The notes: generated by a model from the letters alone, not told the origin. A stretch of DNA of 20,510 nucleotides from a bacterium UBP12_UBA5184 (GCA_002413145.1 DHWK01000059.1:390-20899), one strand, 5' to 3'. Positions 1 to 7,832 are shown, counted from the first letter of the stretch. Made by a program: numbers and translations.

Positions 1-431
1 ACCGTGACCGAAACGCTCACGCGGTTGTCTTTCTTGTCCGTAACGGTAATCGTCGCGCTGCCAGCAGCCAGCGCCGTCACGGTTATCGATGCGAACCAGC
101 CAGGTTCCTCAGTGGGCTGTGTCGGTGTGACCGTCGACGGAATCGAGACGATGCCCGACGGAGAAGCCGACAGCGTATATTCGCTGAAGTACTGTGTGCA
201 CGCCGTAAACGTCGCCGTTGCGCCAATCGACGTCAGGGTCCCTAACTCGGTTGTCGAAACTTGCAAACCTTTGAGCGGCGTTTTTGAACAATCGATATTT
301 GCTTTGAACGCTGAGACGCTGCGCGGCAGCAACTGACCGCTGGAGCTGCTTTGTCCGTCGCCGCCGCAGCCGGAGGTCGCAACGGTCATGCACAGGACTA
401 CACCGGTACCGATAAAGCGTCGCATCAGCAT
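1..431 (-). CDS. Ig-like (BIG2-type) domain lipoprotein, C-terminus beyond the left edge
   Basis: Reading the minus strand from an ATG at 431, the frame stays open to the window edge, giving at least 143 residues. The first 22 residues are a lipoprotein signal: two arginines, a hydrophobic stretch and the lipobox TSGC with the lipidated cysteine at residue 22. A serine/glycine-rich linker follows. The visible C-terminal part (ITVTALAAGSATITVTD) resembles the strand pattern of bacterial Ig-like group 2 domains. A strong ribosome site, GAGGAG, lies six bases before the ATG and supports this start. The protein is inferred to be anchored in the cell envelope; its substrate or partner is unknown. 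It is transcribed divergently from the Tad genes. The plus-strand open frame over the same bases lacks a ribosome site and family features, so it was discarded. Confidence 0.8.
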   Translation of the reverse strand, partial: MLMRRFIGTGVVLCMTVATSGCGGDGQSSSSGQLLPRSVSAFKANIDCSKTPLKGLQVSTTELGTLTSIGATATFTACTQYFSEYTLSASPSGIVSIPSTVTPTQPTEEPGWFASITVTALAAGSATITVTDKKDNRVSVSVT

Positions 432-659
432 GGCAGGCTCCTCATAGAAAGACTAAAAAGGCGCTCTTTCCTAACGAATCCGGCGACCCGGCGCACTATG
501 GTTATCGGCGGGTTGCTCGGGAAACGCGGCATCCAGCGGTGTGACGCCGGGTACAGGTGCGGAGGAAACGGAGCGCCGGCTCTGAGGCGTGGCGGGCCTC
601 ACACCTTGGCCGCCCTGTAAAGCGCGCGGCTGGTCCTGACGAACACCCTAAAACGAGGG
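432..659. other. Divergent intergenic region with nested inverted repeats
   Basis: About 230 bases separate the lipoprotein gene from the Tad operon and hold no convincing gene. The right half is GC-rich and contains complementary segments: GGTGTGA at 538-544 with TCACACC at 599-605, CGCC at 574-577 with GGCG at 586-589, and GGCGG at 591-595 with CCGCC at 610-614. These cannot all form at once, so alternative folds are possible. I could not match the region to a riboswitch class I know. It must hold the promoters of both flanking genes, but no clear -35/-10 pair stands out on either strand. Confidence 0.4.
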
Positions 660-1988
660 ATGCATTGTACGGCATCTCTCCCCCTTAGCGCGCGGATCGC
701 CTGGAGTCACTTGGTTACTAGAAAAACCCAAGATTACCACACCGAACGCGGGCAGATTCTGCCGTTGGTCGCACTTGGCATTGTCGCGATTCTTGGGATG
801 ATCGCGCTTGTCGTCGATGTCGGTAATTGGCGGTATCAACAACGCCTCGAACAATCTGCGGCGGACAGCGCGGCGATTGCAGGCGCGATACGTTTAAATT
901 TTCCGACGAACTCCTCGAGCACGCCGCAGCAGGCCGCTAAAGACGCCGCCGCCCAAAACGGGTTCCAGGACGACGGCGGCGTCGGCAACGTGGTGGTTAC
1001 CGTCAATATTCCGCCGCAGTCGAATACGCCGCCACATACGGGCGCGACGCCCTATCCGGCAAATACCGCCGTCGAGGTGATCGTCAAGCGGAAGCACGCG
1101 CAGTTCTTCAGCGGCATCTTCGGCTCCAACTTCGGGAGCGGCTCGGCGCGCGCGGTCGCCGTTTCTGAGCCGGATCTCTCGGCATGTCTCGTGCAGACTA
1201 CGGTGGCGAATGGTCAGGGCATTGGGATTACGGGCACCAAACCGCTCCAGACGAAAGGTTGCGGCGTGCTTGCGAACGGAACGATCACCGTCCCCGGGTT
1301 TCAGGGCACGACATCCGTCGGGTACTGGGCCCCCGATAACGTCGGCGGCGTTTACGGTTTCCCCGGCGCAGTATCGCTGCCGGCGCCGGCTACCGATACG
1401 TGCCCTCGCATCGTTGGATGCGCGTACCTCGCGGCGCAGCCGATTCCGACGCTGAACCTAGCGGCGGCTACAGACGCGTCAAAGGTGTCGTCGCTCACGG
1501 TCCCGTCGGGCCAGAGCTACGCCGAGGTCTACAATTGCTGCTCCGGGAGCCCTACCGTACTTGGCCCCGGCCTGTACTACATCTACGGCGGAATATCGGG
1601 GACGCTGCAAGGTGACGGCGTGACGCTCGTCAACGTTGACGGCGGATTCACTGCAAGCGGCTTGGGCGCTGCGCATCCCTTCTTTAGCGCGCCCACCTCC
1701 GGGCCGACCATCGGCGTCGCGTACTATCAACCTCCTTCAAACACCAATACGATAGTACTCAACGGCGGCGGCAACGGCACATCGGCTTGGGACGGGATGT
1801 TCTACGCGCCGACCACGGGCGATCTCTTGGATAACGGCGGCTCGGTGACGTTCGCGTATCTGGTAGTCGGCGATATCCTCATTCATGGTGGCGGGAGCGG
1901 GCAAGGCCTGATCGTCGATCCGACGTTGGGAGGCCAAACGGCCATTGCCACCGCTTCATTCCCGACTCACGTGGTGCTTTCAGAATGA
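660..1988 (+). CDS. TadG-like Flp pilus assembly protein
   Basis: The 442-residue protein has one N-terminal hydrophobic segment at about residues 32-54, directly after the motif ERGQILPLVAL and followed by VVDVGNWRYQQRLEQSAADSA. That is the signature of the TadE/TadG-like N-terminal domain. The rest is a large, glycine- and threonine-rich extracytoplasmic region with several cysteines and no recognisable von Willebrand domain. TadG-type proteins take part in Tad (tight adherence) pilus assembly. The start is uncertain. ATG 660 has a purine run touching it with no usable spacing. A TTG at 711 has GGAG four bases upstream and would place the membrane segment nearer the N-terminus, as is usual in this family. 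It is the first gene of a three-gene operon, and its stop overlaps the next start as ATGA. Confidence 0.8.
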   Translation: MHCTASLPLSARIAWSHLVTRKTQDYHTERGQILPLVALGIVAILGMIALVVDVGNWRYQQRLEQSAADSAAIAGAIRLNFPTNSSSTPQQAAKDAAAQNGFQDDGGVGNVVVTVNIPPQSNTPPHTGATPYPANTAVEVIVKRKHAQFFSGIFGSNFGSGSARAVAVSEPDLSACLVQTTVANGQGIGITGTKPLQTKGCGVLANGTITVPGFQGTTSVGYWAPDNVGGVYGFPGAVSLPAPATDTCPRIVGCAYLAAQPIPTLNLAAATDASKVSSLTVPSGQSYAEVYNCCSGSPTVLGPGLYYIYGGISGTLQGDGVTLVNVDGGFTASGLGAAHPFFSAPTSGPTIGVAYYQPPSNTNTIVLNGGGNGTSAWDGMFYAPTTGDLLDNGGSVTFAYLVVGDILIHGGGSGQGLIVDPTLGGQTAIATASFPTHVVLSE

Positions 1989-2476
1989 GATCGTTTGCGC
2001 GAGAGCTGGACGCGCGGCTCGAGTTTTTGCTATCGAGCGAAGAAGGCCAATCGATTTTCGAACTCGCCGTCATGGCTCCGTTGCTGCTCCTGCTGATGGC
2101 CGGCGCCGTCGTCCTCGGCGGTTTCATCTACGACGGCATCGAGGTCGGAAATGCGGCGCGAGCGGGCGTCCAATACGGTGCACAGAATCTCCTTACTGCG
2201 GGCGATTCGGCGGGGATTGCCAGCGCGGCCAAGACCGACGCGTCGCAGGTCGCGAACCTCACCGTTTCGCCTTCGACCTATTGCGCGTGCGACAGCAGTA
2301 AGACGACGGCCGTGGCATGTCCCACGACGAACGTGAGTCCGTGCGCCTCGACCGATCACCTCGATTACTTCGTGCAGGTTATCGCAAGCAGCACCTTTAC
2401 GCCGTTGATCCGATTCCCAAAATTACCCAGTTCGATAACGATCTCCCGGACGGCGATACAGCAGTATACGCAATGA
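1985..2476 (+). CDS. TadE-like pseudopilin (first of two)
   Basis: A 163-residue protein with a short cytoplasmic N-terminus, then EEGQSIFELAVMAPLL and a hydrophobic segment at about residues 27-48. Glycine 21 with glutamate 26 (position +5 after the glycine) matches the prepilin-peptidase site of TadE/TadF pseudopilins, so the protein is probably processed by a TadV-type peptidase and inserted in the inner membrane. The C-terminal region carries four cysteines in a short stretch (residues about 98-119, beginning CACDSS), which could form disulfides outside the cytoplasm. The start overlaps the upstream stop (ATGA at 1985) and the stop overlaps the downstream start (ATGA at 2473), indicating translational coupling in a TadG-TadE-TadE operon. 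Confidence 0.82.
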   Translation: MRSFARELDARLEFLLSSEEGQSIFELAVMAPLLLLLMAGAVVLGGFIYDGIEVGNAARAGVQYGAQNLLTAGDSAGIASAAKTDASQVANLTVSPSTYCACDSSKTTAVACPTTNVSPCASTDHLDYFVQVIASSTFTPLIRFPKLPSSITISRTAIQQYTQ

Positions 2477-2928
2477 GCGCGAGGCATGGCCAGCGTGGGC
2501 AGGCGCTCGTCGAATTCGCCTTTGCGGCAACCATTTTCATCGTGCTCTTCTTCGCGATCCTCGATTACGGCCGAGCTTTCTACACCTACGATCAGGTCGG
2601 GCAAGCGGCGCGACTGGGAGCGCGCTGGGCGATCGTCAACACCGTTCCGCCCACCTCCGACTGTGCCACGGCCGGCGGCGCCTGCCAGACCAAAATCGTC
2701 AATTACATCACGTCGAAGAGCGCTCTCGCTCCTTCGAAGCTCGCGACGACGATCACGTTCGGAGGGACGCCTTCGAGCCCCACAGCACTCACCTGCGCTA
2801 GCCAACCGACGCCTGGTTGTTGGGTCAACATCAATCTGCAATACACGTTTACTTTCGTGTTGTTGCCGCTCCCGTCGCGCACGCTCACCAGCAGCTCGCA
2901 GATGGTAATTTCAACGCAGTATCCGTGA
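2473..2928 (+). CDS. TadE-like pseudopilin (second of two)
   Basis: A 151-residue protein starting at the ATG that overlaps the previous stop; an open frame extends further upstream to 2317 but lies within the previous gene. The N-terminus GQRGQALVEFAF is a near-consensus TadE motif: cleavage glycine 9, glutamate at +5, then a hydrophobic segment to about residue 31 followed by DYGRAFYTYDQVGQAARLGAR, typical of the amphipathic extension of TadE pilin-like proteins. Four cysteines lie in the distal part. It is the last gene of the Tad operon and converges on the GYD gene. A short GC-rich hairpin (GGCGC/GCGCC, 2935-2947) follows its stop, without a T-run. Confidence 0.85.
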   Translation: MSARHGQRGQALVEFAFAATIFIVLFFAILDYGRAFYTYDQVGQAARLGARWAIVNTVPPTSDCATAGGACQTKIVNYITSKSALAPSKLATTITFGGTPSSPTALTCASQPTPGCWVNINLQYTFTFVLLPLPSRTLTSSSQMVISTQYP

Positions 2929-2960
2929 CCTGACGGCGCCGGGCGCCTAGACGCGAAGAT

Positions 2961-3284
2961 CTATTGACCGGGTGCGCGGTATTTGACTTGACGCTTGACG
3001 GCTTCGTCCATCTCCTCGGGGGCAATCAACACCGTGGCGTTGATTTGAGGGCCGCCGGTCGCGTTCACGGCCAGTGACAGCGCCGCAGCGGTGACGTTGT
3101 CGGGAAGCTCAACGATTACGTACGCATCGGTCTCGCCGAAAGCAAAATAGAATGCTTCGAGTTTTCCTCCGAGGCTTTCGAGCGACTCTTTGACTGCATT
3201 TCGGCGGGCCGTTCCACCGCCGCTCTTCGTCAAACCCTTCACGCCTTCGGTCGTGTAGTTGGCCTTGATCAGATACTTGGGCAT
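2961..3284 (-). CDS. GYD-domain protein
   Basis: A 107-residue soluble protein matching the GYD family: it begins MPKYLIKANYTTEGVKGL, has LESLGGKLEAFYFAFGETD and YVIVELPD in the middle (the family is named for a glycine-tyrosine-aspartate; here the segment reads GETDAYV), and has the usual length. The start is supported by GGAGGT five bases upstream of ATG 3284. Members are small alpha/beta-barrel-like proteins of unknown function, so no activity is assigned. It starts 18 bases after the frame-corrected stop of the upstream glycosyltransferase/methyltransferase gene, so the two are probably co-transcribed, although their roles need not be linked. Confidence 0.8.
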   Translation of the reverse strand: MPKYLIKANYTTEGVKGLTKSGGGTARRNAVKESLESLGGKLEAFYFAFGETDAYVIVELPDNVTAAALSLAVNATGGPQINATVLIAPEEMDEAVKRQVKYRAPGQ

Positions 3285-3302
3285 AGGACACCTCCGAAAA
3301 AA

Positions 3303-5220
3303 TCAACGGGTGCAGGATATAGCAAACCGGCCCGCGCGGGTCCTGCCTCTTTTCCCGACGTGGGTGAGCAGCTCGTCGACCACAGCTCGGAAATCCGCCG
3401 TACTCTTCGACGGAAACACGCGCACGATCCTGAAGGCCGCGGATTCGCCGGAGTTCAAGCCTGCTAGCGGTTCGATCAATCCCAGCCGAACCAAGGCGCT
3501 CGAGATCGCTCCGACCGCTTTCAAAATAAACGTCGTCGACGAGAATCCATGCGCCGGGGCAGCCCAAGTGGAGTACGGCGGCGATGTCATTTGCAAAAAT
3601 GCTCGGCTCGTGGCCGCCCTCAATACGGTATAGGTCGACCTTCCCGAAATCAAGAGTTTCTCGCAGTTCGAATAACCTGCGAGAATCCTGCATCAAAAAA
3701 TTGAAGCGGCCGGGATGCTCGCCGCGCAAAAAATCGGCGGCCGGAAGGGTGTACGGACGTAACCCGGCGTCGAGCGACGTTACTTTGGCTGTCGCGCATT
3801 CTAGCGCCAACAACGCAGAATGTCCCGCGTTGAAGCCGATTTCGAAAAGATGCTTTTTCCCCAAGAGCGCCTTGAAAAACGTCTCGCGTCTTATCCGGCG
3901 TCTGGGGTCGGGCGGCGCATGAAGATATGCCGGCGATCGATCAAAGTAACAAAGGTTGCCGGCGAGGGGCGTCCCGGTAGCGTGGACGGTCGCATTGAGC
4001 AGTTTCAGTCGTACGAGCAGTTCCTTCGTCCAATCCTCGTAGCGCGGTTCGTAGGGCGCGACGAGGGAACTGGGGGATGCGTCGCTCGGGTGCATGCGAT
4101 GGGGGCCGCGTTCGATCACCCTAAAAGTGGCCCAGACGGTCTGTTGAAAGGGGAAAGCGTTACGACGCTTATGCGGTATCAATTCGAGCGCTGCATTGTT
4201 CGTATATTTAACGAAAAGAGAAAGCACCGAGAGGTCGAGCGTCCAGCGCACATAATCAAAACTGAGTTGATCGCGCTTGGAGTAATTGAACACTTGGTCC
4301 CACCACGACCGCGCAAAGCGGACGCAATTCTCCTGCAGATGACGTCGCACGAGGAATGCGGTTTGGTGCAGCCCGAACCGTTCGGGGAAGCCTTCCGACC
4401 TATAGTTCTCCAGTTGCCGCTTTACTCGCGACGGCGAATCGAGTCGATGCCACAGCACGGCGTCGGCCTCGCGGTAGACGCACGCGCGAAATTCGTGCCG
4501 CCGCAGCACGAAGTCGGCGCACTCCGAGATGCGCCGCACGTCATCGTTCGTCAGCCGCAAGAGCCTGGAATTGGCGTCGATCCAGACCGAGACGTCGAAG
4601 TCCGGCAGAAACAAATGCGGGAGAATCTTGATCCGCCGAGCGTCGAGTTGGGGATCGACGAAGATCCTCGGCACCGATCTGATCTCCCAAGGCGGAGGCG
4701 CTTTTAGATCGGGTTGCTCCGTGAATAAGATGTAGCGGATGCGTTCGTCGGGAGCGGCGACGATCGGCGGGCTGTCGTAGCCACCGAAAATCGCGGTATA
4801 TACCGCGACTTTCGGCGGGTGTTGCCAGGGCGTCCGAGTTAGGCGCGATAGGTACGCGGCAAGCCCCGTTCGCCCATCTCGCGGTTGACTCGCGTGGTGA
4901 TTTGCGCGCCCGCACGCTTCAAACCATTCGGCTTGAAAGAAGGGACTCGGGTCGTAGCCCTTTCGCGCTCCCTCCAGCTGGTAGTGCGCAAGCGGATTGA
5001 GGCCAGCGCGAGTGAGCTCCGGTCGCGCCGCGGCATACCAATCCGTATCAAAAAACGGATTCGGGTCGAGGCCCTCCGCTGCGCCGCACGAAAGGTAGTG
5101 GCGCAACGGGTTGCCGCCCTCAAGCCGGACGTCGGGGTACTCGCGCGCGTAAAAATCCGCATCGAATAAGCCCGATTGGGCCAATAGAGCGTACTGGTCC
5201 AAATGACTCAGCGTCCTCAC
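3303..5220 (-). CDS. DUF616 glycosyltransferase fused to methyltransferase, broken by a one-base frameshift
   Basis: The first 566 residues read in one frame. Residues 11-100 hold two and a half repeats of about 40 residues (LFDADFYAREYPDV, NPLRHYLSCGAAEG) found next to polysaccharide glycosyltransferases. Residues 137-370 match DUF616 (VYTAIFGGYD, ILFTEQPD, KILPH, SVWIDANSRL). Residues 440-566 look like a class I SAM methyltransferase (LFEIGFNAGHSALLALE, YRIEGGH, WILVDDVY). At TTTT (3523-3526) sense jumps by +1 into a frame reading KAVGAISSALVRLGLIEPL and ending at 3303, just before the GYD gene, for a predicted 638 residues. Without the shift the frame runs on as arginine-rich nonsense through the GYD gene to 3109. 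The cause may be a real mutation, a homopolymer read error or, less likely, recoding. The start is GTG 5220 with no clear ribosome site. A role in modifying surface glycans is inferred. Confidence 0.75.
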
Positions 5221-5275
5221 AAGCGAGGGCTATCGTGGCGCAAGAAAAAATCTATTGGCATCGACCGGAGGACTG

Positions 5276-5450
5276 GGAGTCTGTCGGACTATGGCCCATG
5301 CGTTCAACAAATGGCCTGCGGCTGCGGCCCTTTTTACCGATTTCTTCGTCGCTCATCGCTCAAATGACCCGGTCATTCATCGCTCTTCGCTCCTCGAACT
5401 CGGCAAAAATGGCTCGCATTGAACACATGGCCCTTAGTTCGACAGACTCC
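5276..5450. mobile_element. MITE-like fold-back element with 32-bp terminal inverted repeats
   Basis: Bases 5276-5307 and the reverse complement of 5419-5450 match at 28 of 32 positions; both begin GGAGTCTGTCG and share ACTA, CCATG and GTTCAA blocks. Further inside, a second pair of segments (GGCCCTTTTTACCGA and reverse complement GAGCCATTTTTGCCGA) is also inverted, and the centre is the palindrome AATGACC-C-GGTCATT at 5363-5377. Most of the 175 bases could therefore fold into one long hairpin. The flanks CTGG (5273-5276) and CTAG (5450-5453) could be a degraded 4-bp target duplication. No transposase is encoded. This is the layout of a non-autonomous MITE or an internally deleted insertion sequence; the parent family is unknown to me. 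Confidence 0.65.
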
Positions 5451-5477
5451 TAGCCTGCCCGCCTTGAGTGATTTTGC

Positions 5478-6686
5478 GTGAGCTTGGCTCAACGTCCGCA
5501 CCGTATTCGCGTCATCGGAGCCGGCGAGGTCGGTATGCGGGTCGCCGATGCGGCCCTCGCGGTCGGAATGGACGTAACGGCTGTTGAGACGGATGTCGAA
5601 CGGCGCGCTGCGATTCGCGCTGCCGGGCGCGCCGTCCCTGGGACGCTCGAAGTCGTGGGCTCATCCGGTGATGGCGCGTATGCGGCGACGTTACTATGCG
5701 TGCCGACGCGCGGCGACGACGGTGCGTTCGATCCGCGCGCATTGCTCGCCGCACTCGACGAGGTCGGGCCCCACCTTTCGTCGCGCGAGCTCGTCGCAAT
5801 TGAGTCTACGGTTCCACCGGGAACCACAAACGAGCTGCTACGACCCGCGCTCCAGCGTGCAAGCGGCCGGCGCGTCGGCCAGGACGTTTTTCTGACCCAC
5901 GTGCCGGAGAGGTTCTACGCGACGGTTCCGGAGCCGTACCGTGCGATCCGCCGCATCGTCGGCGGCGTGACGGCAGCCTGCACGGCGGCTGGAGTCGCCT
6001 TTTATCGGGAGCTGGTAGACGAAGTGTTCCCCGTTTCAAGCGCAATGGTCGCCGAGTGCGCGAAAGTCTTTGAGAACGCGTTTCGCTTCGCCAAGGTCGC
6101 GCTCGTCAATGAGTTTTCGATCGCTGCGCTGCGTCTTGGGGTCGACCCGCGGGAAGTGATCGCCGCCGCCGCCACCAAGCATCGTGGTTTCATGCCCTTC
6201 TGGCCGAGTACGGGCGTTGGCGGCCATTGCGTCCCGGCATCCACACGGTTGCTCGCGAGCACCATCGAGCGTAGCGGTATCTCGCCGGTCCTCGTCTCCG
6301 CCATGTTAGCCGCAGACGAGCAACTGCCGGAGCTGATCGCGCTCGCGCTCGATCTAACGGCTGGAATGCACGTGCTCCTGCTTGGCGCGGGTTACAAGTC
6401 GGGCTCGGCTCGGACGACCGAAAGTCCCTCGTTGCGATTGGCGCGGCATCTCCGCACGAGCGGCGTGGAGGTCGAGATCTGCGACGTGCATCTGCCTAGC
6501 GGGGAACTTGGAGAGCGCGTTCCCGTTCGTCGACCCGACGAAGTGCAAAACCGCTACGAGGTCGCGATCGTCGCCGCGTGGGAGCCGGAATTCGAGCCGG
6601 TAATCGCGCGTCTCAAGAGCGCGCGCATCGTCGACCTGCGCGGCTCCCCTCCCGCCCGTCCGGCAGCTCTGATAGATTTGGATTAA
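5478..6686 (+). CDS. UDP-glucose/GDP-mannose dehydrogenase-family nucleotide-sugar dehydrogenase
   Basis: A 402-residue protein with the three-part layout of the family. The N-terminal Rossmann fold has GAGEVG (14-19) for NAD binding and STVPPGTT at about 110-117. The central dimerisation domain carries AECAKVFENAFR, including the conserved lysine 196 and asparagine 200. The catalytic cysteine is C251 in GVGGHCVP. The C-terminal nucleotide-sugar domain has GAGYKSGSARTTESPSLRLA. Such enzymes oxidise the C6 hydroxyl of UDP-GlcNAc, UDP-ManNAc or UDP-glucose to a uronate for surface polysaccharides; the exact substrate cannot be told. The segment after HCVP (ASTRLL) and the glycine loop GAGEVG differ from the commoner VDPYYL and GLGYVG forms. 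The start is GTG 5478 without an obvious ribosome site. It follows the fold-back element and precedes two genes of unknown function. Confidence 0.85.
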   Translation: MSLAQRPHRIRVIGAGEVGMRVADAALAVGMDVTAVETDVERRAAIRAAGRAVPGTLEVVGSSGDGAYAATLLCVPTRGDDGAFDPRALLAALDEVGPHLSSRELVAIESTVPPGTTNELLRPALQRASGRRVGQDVFLTHVPERFYATVPEPYRAIRRIVGGVTAACTAAGVAFYRELVDEVFPVSSAMVAECAKVFENAFRFAKVALVNEFSIAALRLGVDPREVIAAAATKHRGFMPFWPSTGVGGHCVPASTRLLASTIERSGISPVLVSAMLAADEQLPELIALALDLTAGMHVLLLGAGYKSGSARTTESPSLRLARHLRTSGVEVEICDVHLPSGELGERVPVRRPDEVQNRYEVAIVAAWEPEFEPVIARLKSARIVDLRGSPPARPAALIDLD

Positions 6687-6726
6687 GTTAGGGTACCATA
6701 CGGAAGGCACACTGAAGGGGGAAGGT

Positions 6727-7308
6727 ATGCTTGCTCAAGTGGCAACCAGCTCGACTCCGACGCTCTGGATCGTCGTCGGCGTCGTTATCGTAGCCGTAAT
6801 TATCATCTCCGCTCTCATCATGCGGCAGCGTTCGAGTCGGTTGCGAGCGCAATTCGGTCCGGAATACGATCGGGCCGTCGCCCAAACCGGCTCGCGCCAG
6901 CGAGCCGAAACCGAACTGGCAGCGCGTAAAAAGCGCGTCAAAGCCTTCGATCTGCGCGACCTTCCGCCGGGCGCACGCGAGCGCTACGCCGAGGACTGGC
7001 GCGCGGTGCAAGCGCGTTTCGTCGACGCTCCCGCTGCAGCGATCACGGCGGCCGACCGGCTCGTCGTCAACGTGATGCGGGACCGTGGATATCCAATGGA
7101 AGACTTCGAACAGCGTACGTCCGATCTGTCGGTCGATTACGCGGACGAGGTTACCCACTATCGCGCGGCGCACGCAATTTCACTGAAAAACGACCGCTCC
7201 CAAGCGTCGACCGAAGAGTTGCGTCAAGCGATGGTGCACTATCGCGCGCTCTTCGAAGAGCTGCTCGGAGCCAATCCGCTTGGTGCGCGAACGCAGGTTT
7301 CTGCTTAA
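6727..7308 (+). CDS. Membrane-anchored protein of unknown function, paralogue of the next gene
   Basis: A 193-residue protein with one N-terminal transmembrane segment (about residues 12-32, WIVVGVVIVAVIIISALIM) followed by a positively charged stretch, so the rest is probably cytoplasmic. The soluble part is helical and charged, with RYAEDWRAVQARFVDAP, a segment containing AADRLVVNVM, and a C-terminal ASTEELRQAMVHYRALFEEL. The same three blocks recur in the next gene. I do not recognise an assigned function; similar small anchored proteins are common hypothetical proteins. The start ATG 6727 is preceded by a purine-rich ribosome site (GGGGGAAGG). It lies 40 bases after the dehydrogenase gene and 15 bases before its paralogue. 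Confidence 0.75.
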   Translation: MLAQVATSSTPTLWIVVGVVIVAVIIISALIMRQRSSRLRAQFGPEYDRAVAQTGSRQRAETELAARKKRVKAFDLRDLPPGARERYAEDWRAVQARFVDAPAAAITAADRLVVNVMRDRGYPMEDFEQRTSDLSVDYADEVTHYRAAHAISLKNDRSQASTEELRQAMVHYRALFEELLGANPLGARTQVSA

Positions 7309-7323
7309 GTCTGGGGAGAGATA

Positions 7324-7806
7324 ATGAAACGCACAGATATCGAGGATACGACCGCCAACCGCGAAGTCACGGATAGCGCTGCAACGCGTCCCCGCGACGG
7401 TCGCGATCCGTTCGAGAACGCTCGCGATACGCGCGACGACGTCGACGATGCTCGGCGCACGGCGGGCAACGGGGGTGCGGCGCGCGCGGACGCGGCGGAG
7501 GCGGACGCGACGGCCCAAAAGGGGAGCAACGATACGGGAAAGAGCCTCCTGCCAAGCGACTCGCTCTCGGAATTTCAGTCGCGTTGGCAGCAGATCCAAG
7601 TCGGTTTCGTCGACGAACCTCAAACGGCGGTGCGCGACGCTGAAAAGCTGGTGAACGATGTGGTCGCGCAGCTGACCAAACTTTTCACGCAAGAGCGAGA
7701 GAACCTGGAAAAGAATTGGAATCGAGGCTCGGACGCATCGACGGAAGATTTGCGCGTGGCGCTCCAACGCTATCGCTCGTTTTTCCAGCGCTTGCTTGCG
7801 GCCTAG
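7324..7806 (+). CDS. Soluble protein of unknown function, paralogue of the previous gene
   Basis: A 160-residue hydrophilic protein with no signal or membrane segment. The first 75 residues are low-complexity, rich in Asp, Arg, Ala and Thr, and probably disordered. The C-terminal 85 residues carry FQSRWQQIQVGFVDEP, AVRDAEKLVNDVV and ASTEDLRVALQRYRSFFQRL, which align block for block with the membrane-anchored protein upstream. The pair therefore arose by duplication of one helical domain, one copy tethered and one free. The ATG at 7324 has GGGGAG five bases upstream. Function is unknown; membrane-associated helical bundling with the upstream partner is a guess from the shared domain. Confidence 0.75.
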   Translation: MKRTDIEDTTANREVTDSAATRPRDGRDPFENARDTRDDVDDARRTAGNGGAARADAAEADATAQKGSNDTGKSLLPSDSLSEFQSRWQQIQVGFVDEPQTAVRDAEKLVNDVVAQLTKLFTQERENLEKNWNRGSDASTEDLRVALQRYRSFFQRLLAA

Positions 7807-7832
7807 CGGCGGGCGGCGCGAAAGGTCCGGTG

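Noticed and set aside
4..336. Plus-strand open frame with a hydrophobic start
   Set aside because: It lies opposite the lipoprotein reading, which has a ribosome site, lipobox and Ig-like pattern; this frame has none of these.
2935..2947. GC hairpin between the second TadE gene and the GYD gene as a bidirectional terminator
   Set aside because: Only five pairs and no T-run on either strand.
3109..3522. Continuation of the DUF616-methyltransferase frame through the GYD gene
   Set aside because: Arginine-rich, without family character, and overlapping a gene that has a strong ribosome site; the shifted frame gives the sensible C-terminus.
3820..4707. Long plus-strand open frame of 295 codons
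   Set aside because: Antisense shadow of the DUF616 gene; composition is typical of a complement of high-GC coding sequence.
5235..5453. 72-residue plus-strand open frame
   Set aside because: It spans the fold-back element and its repeat ends; no ribosome site or recognisable protein.
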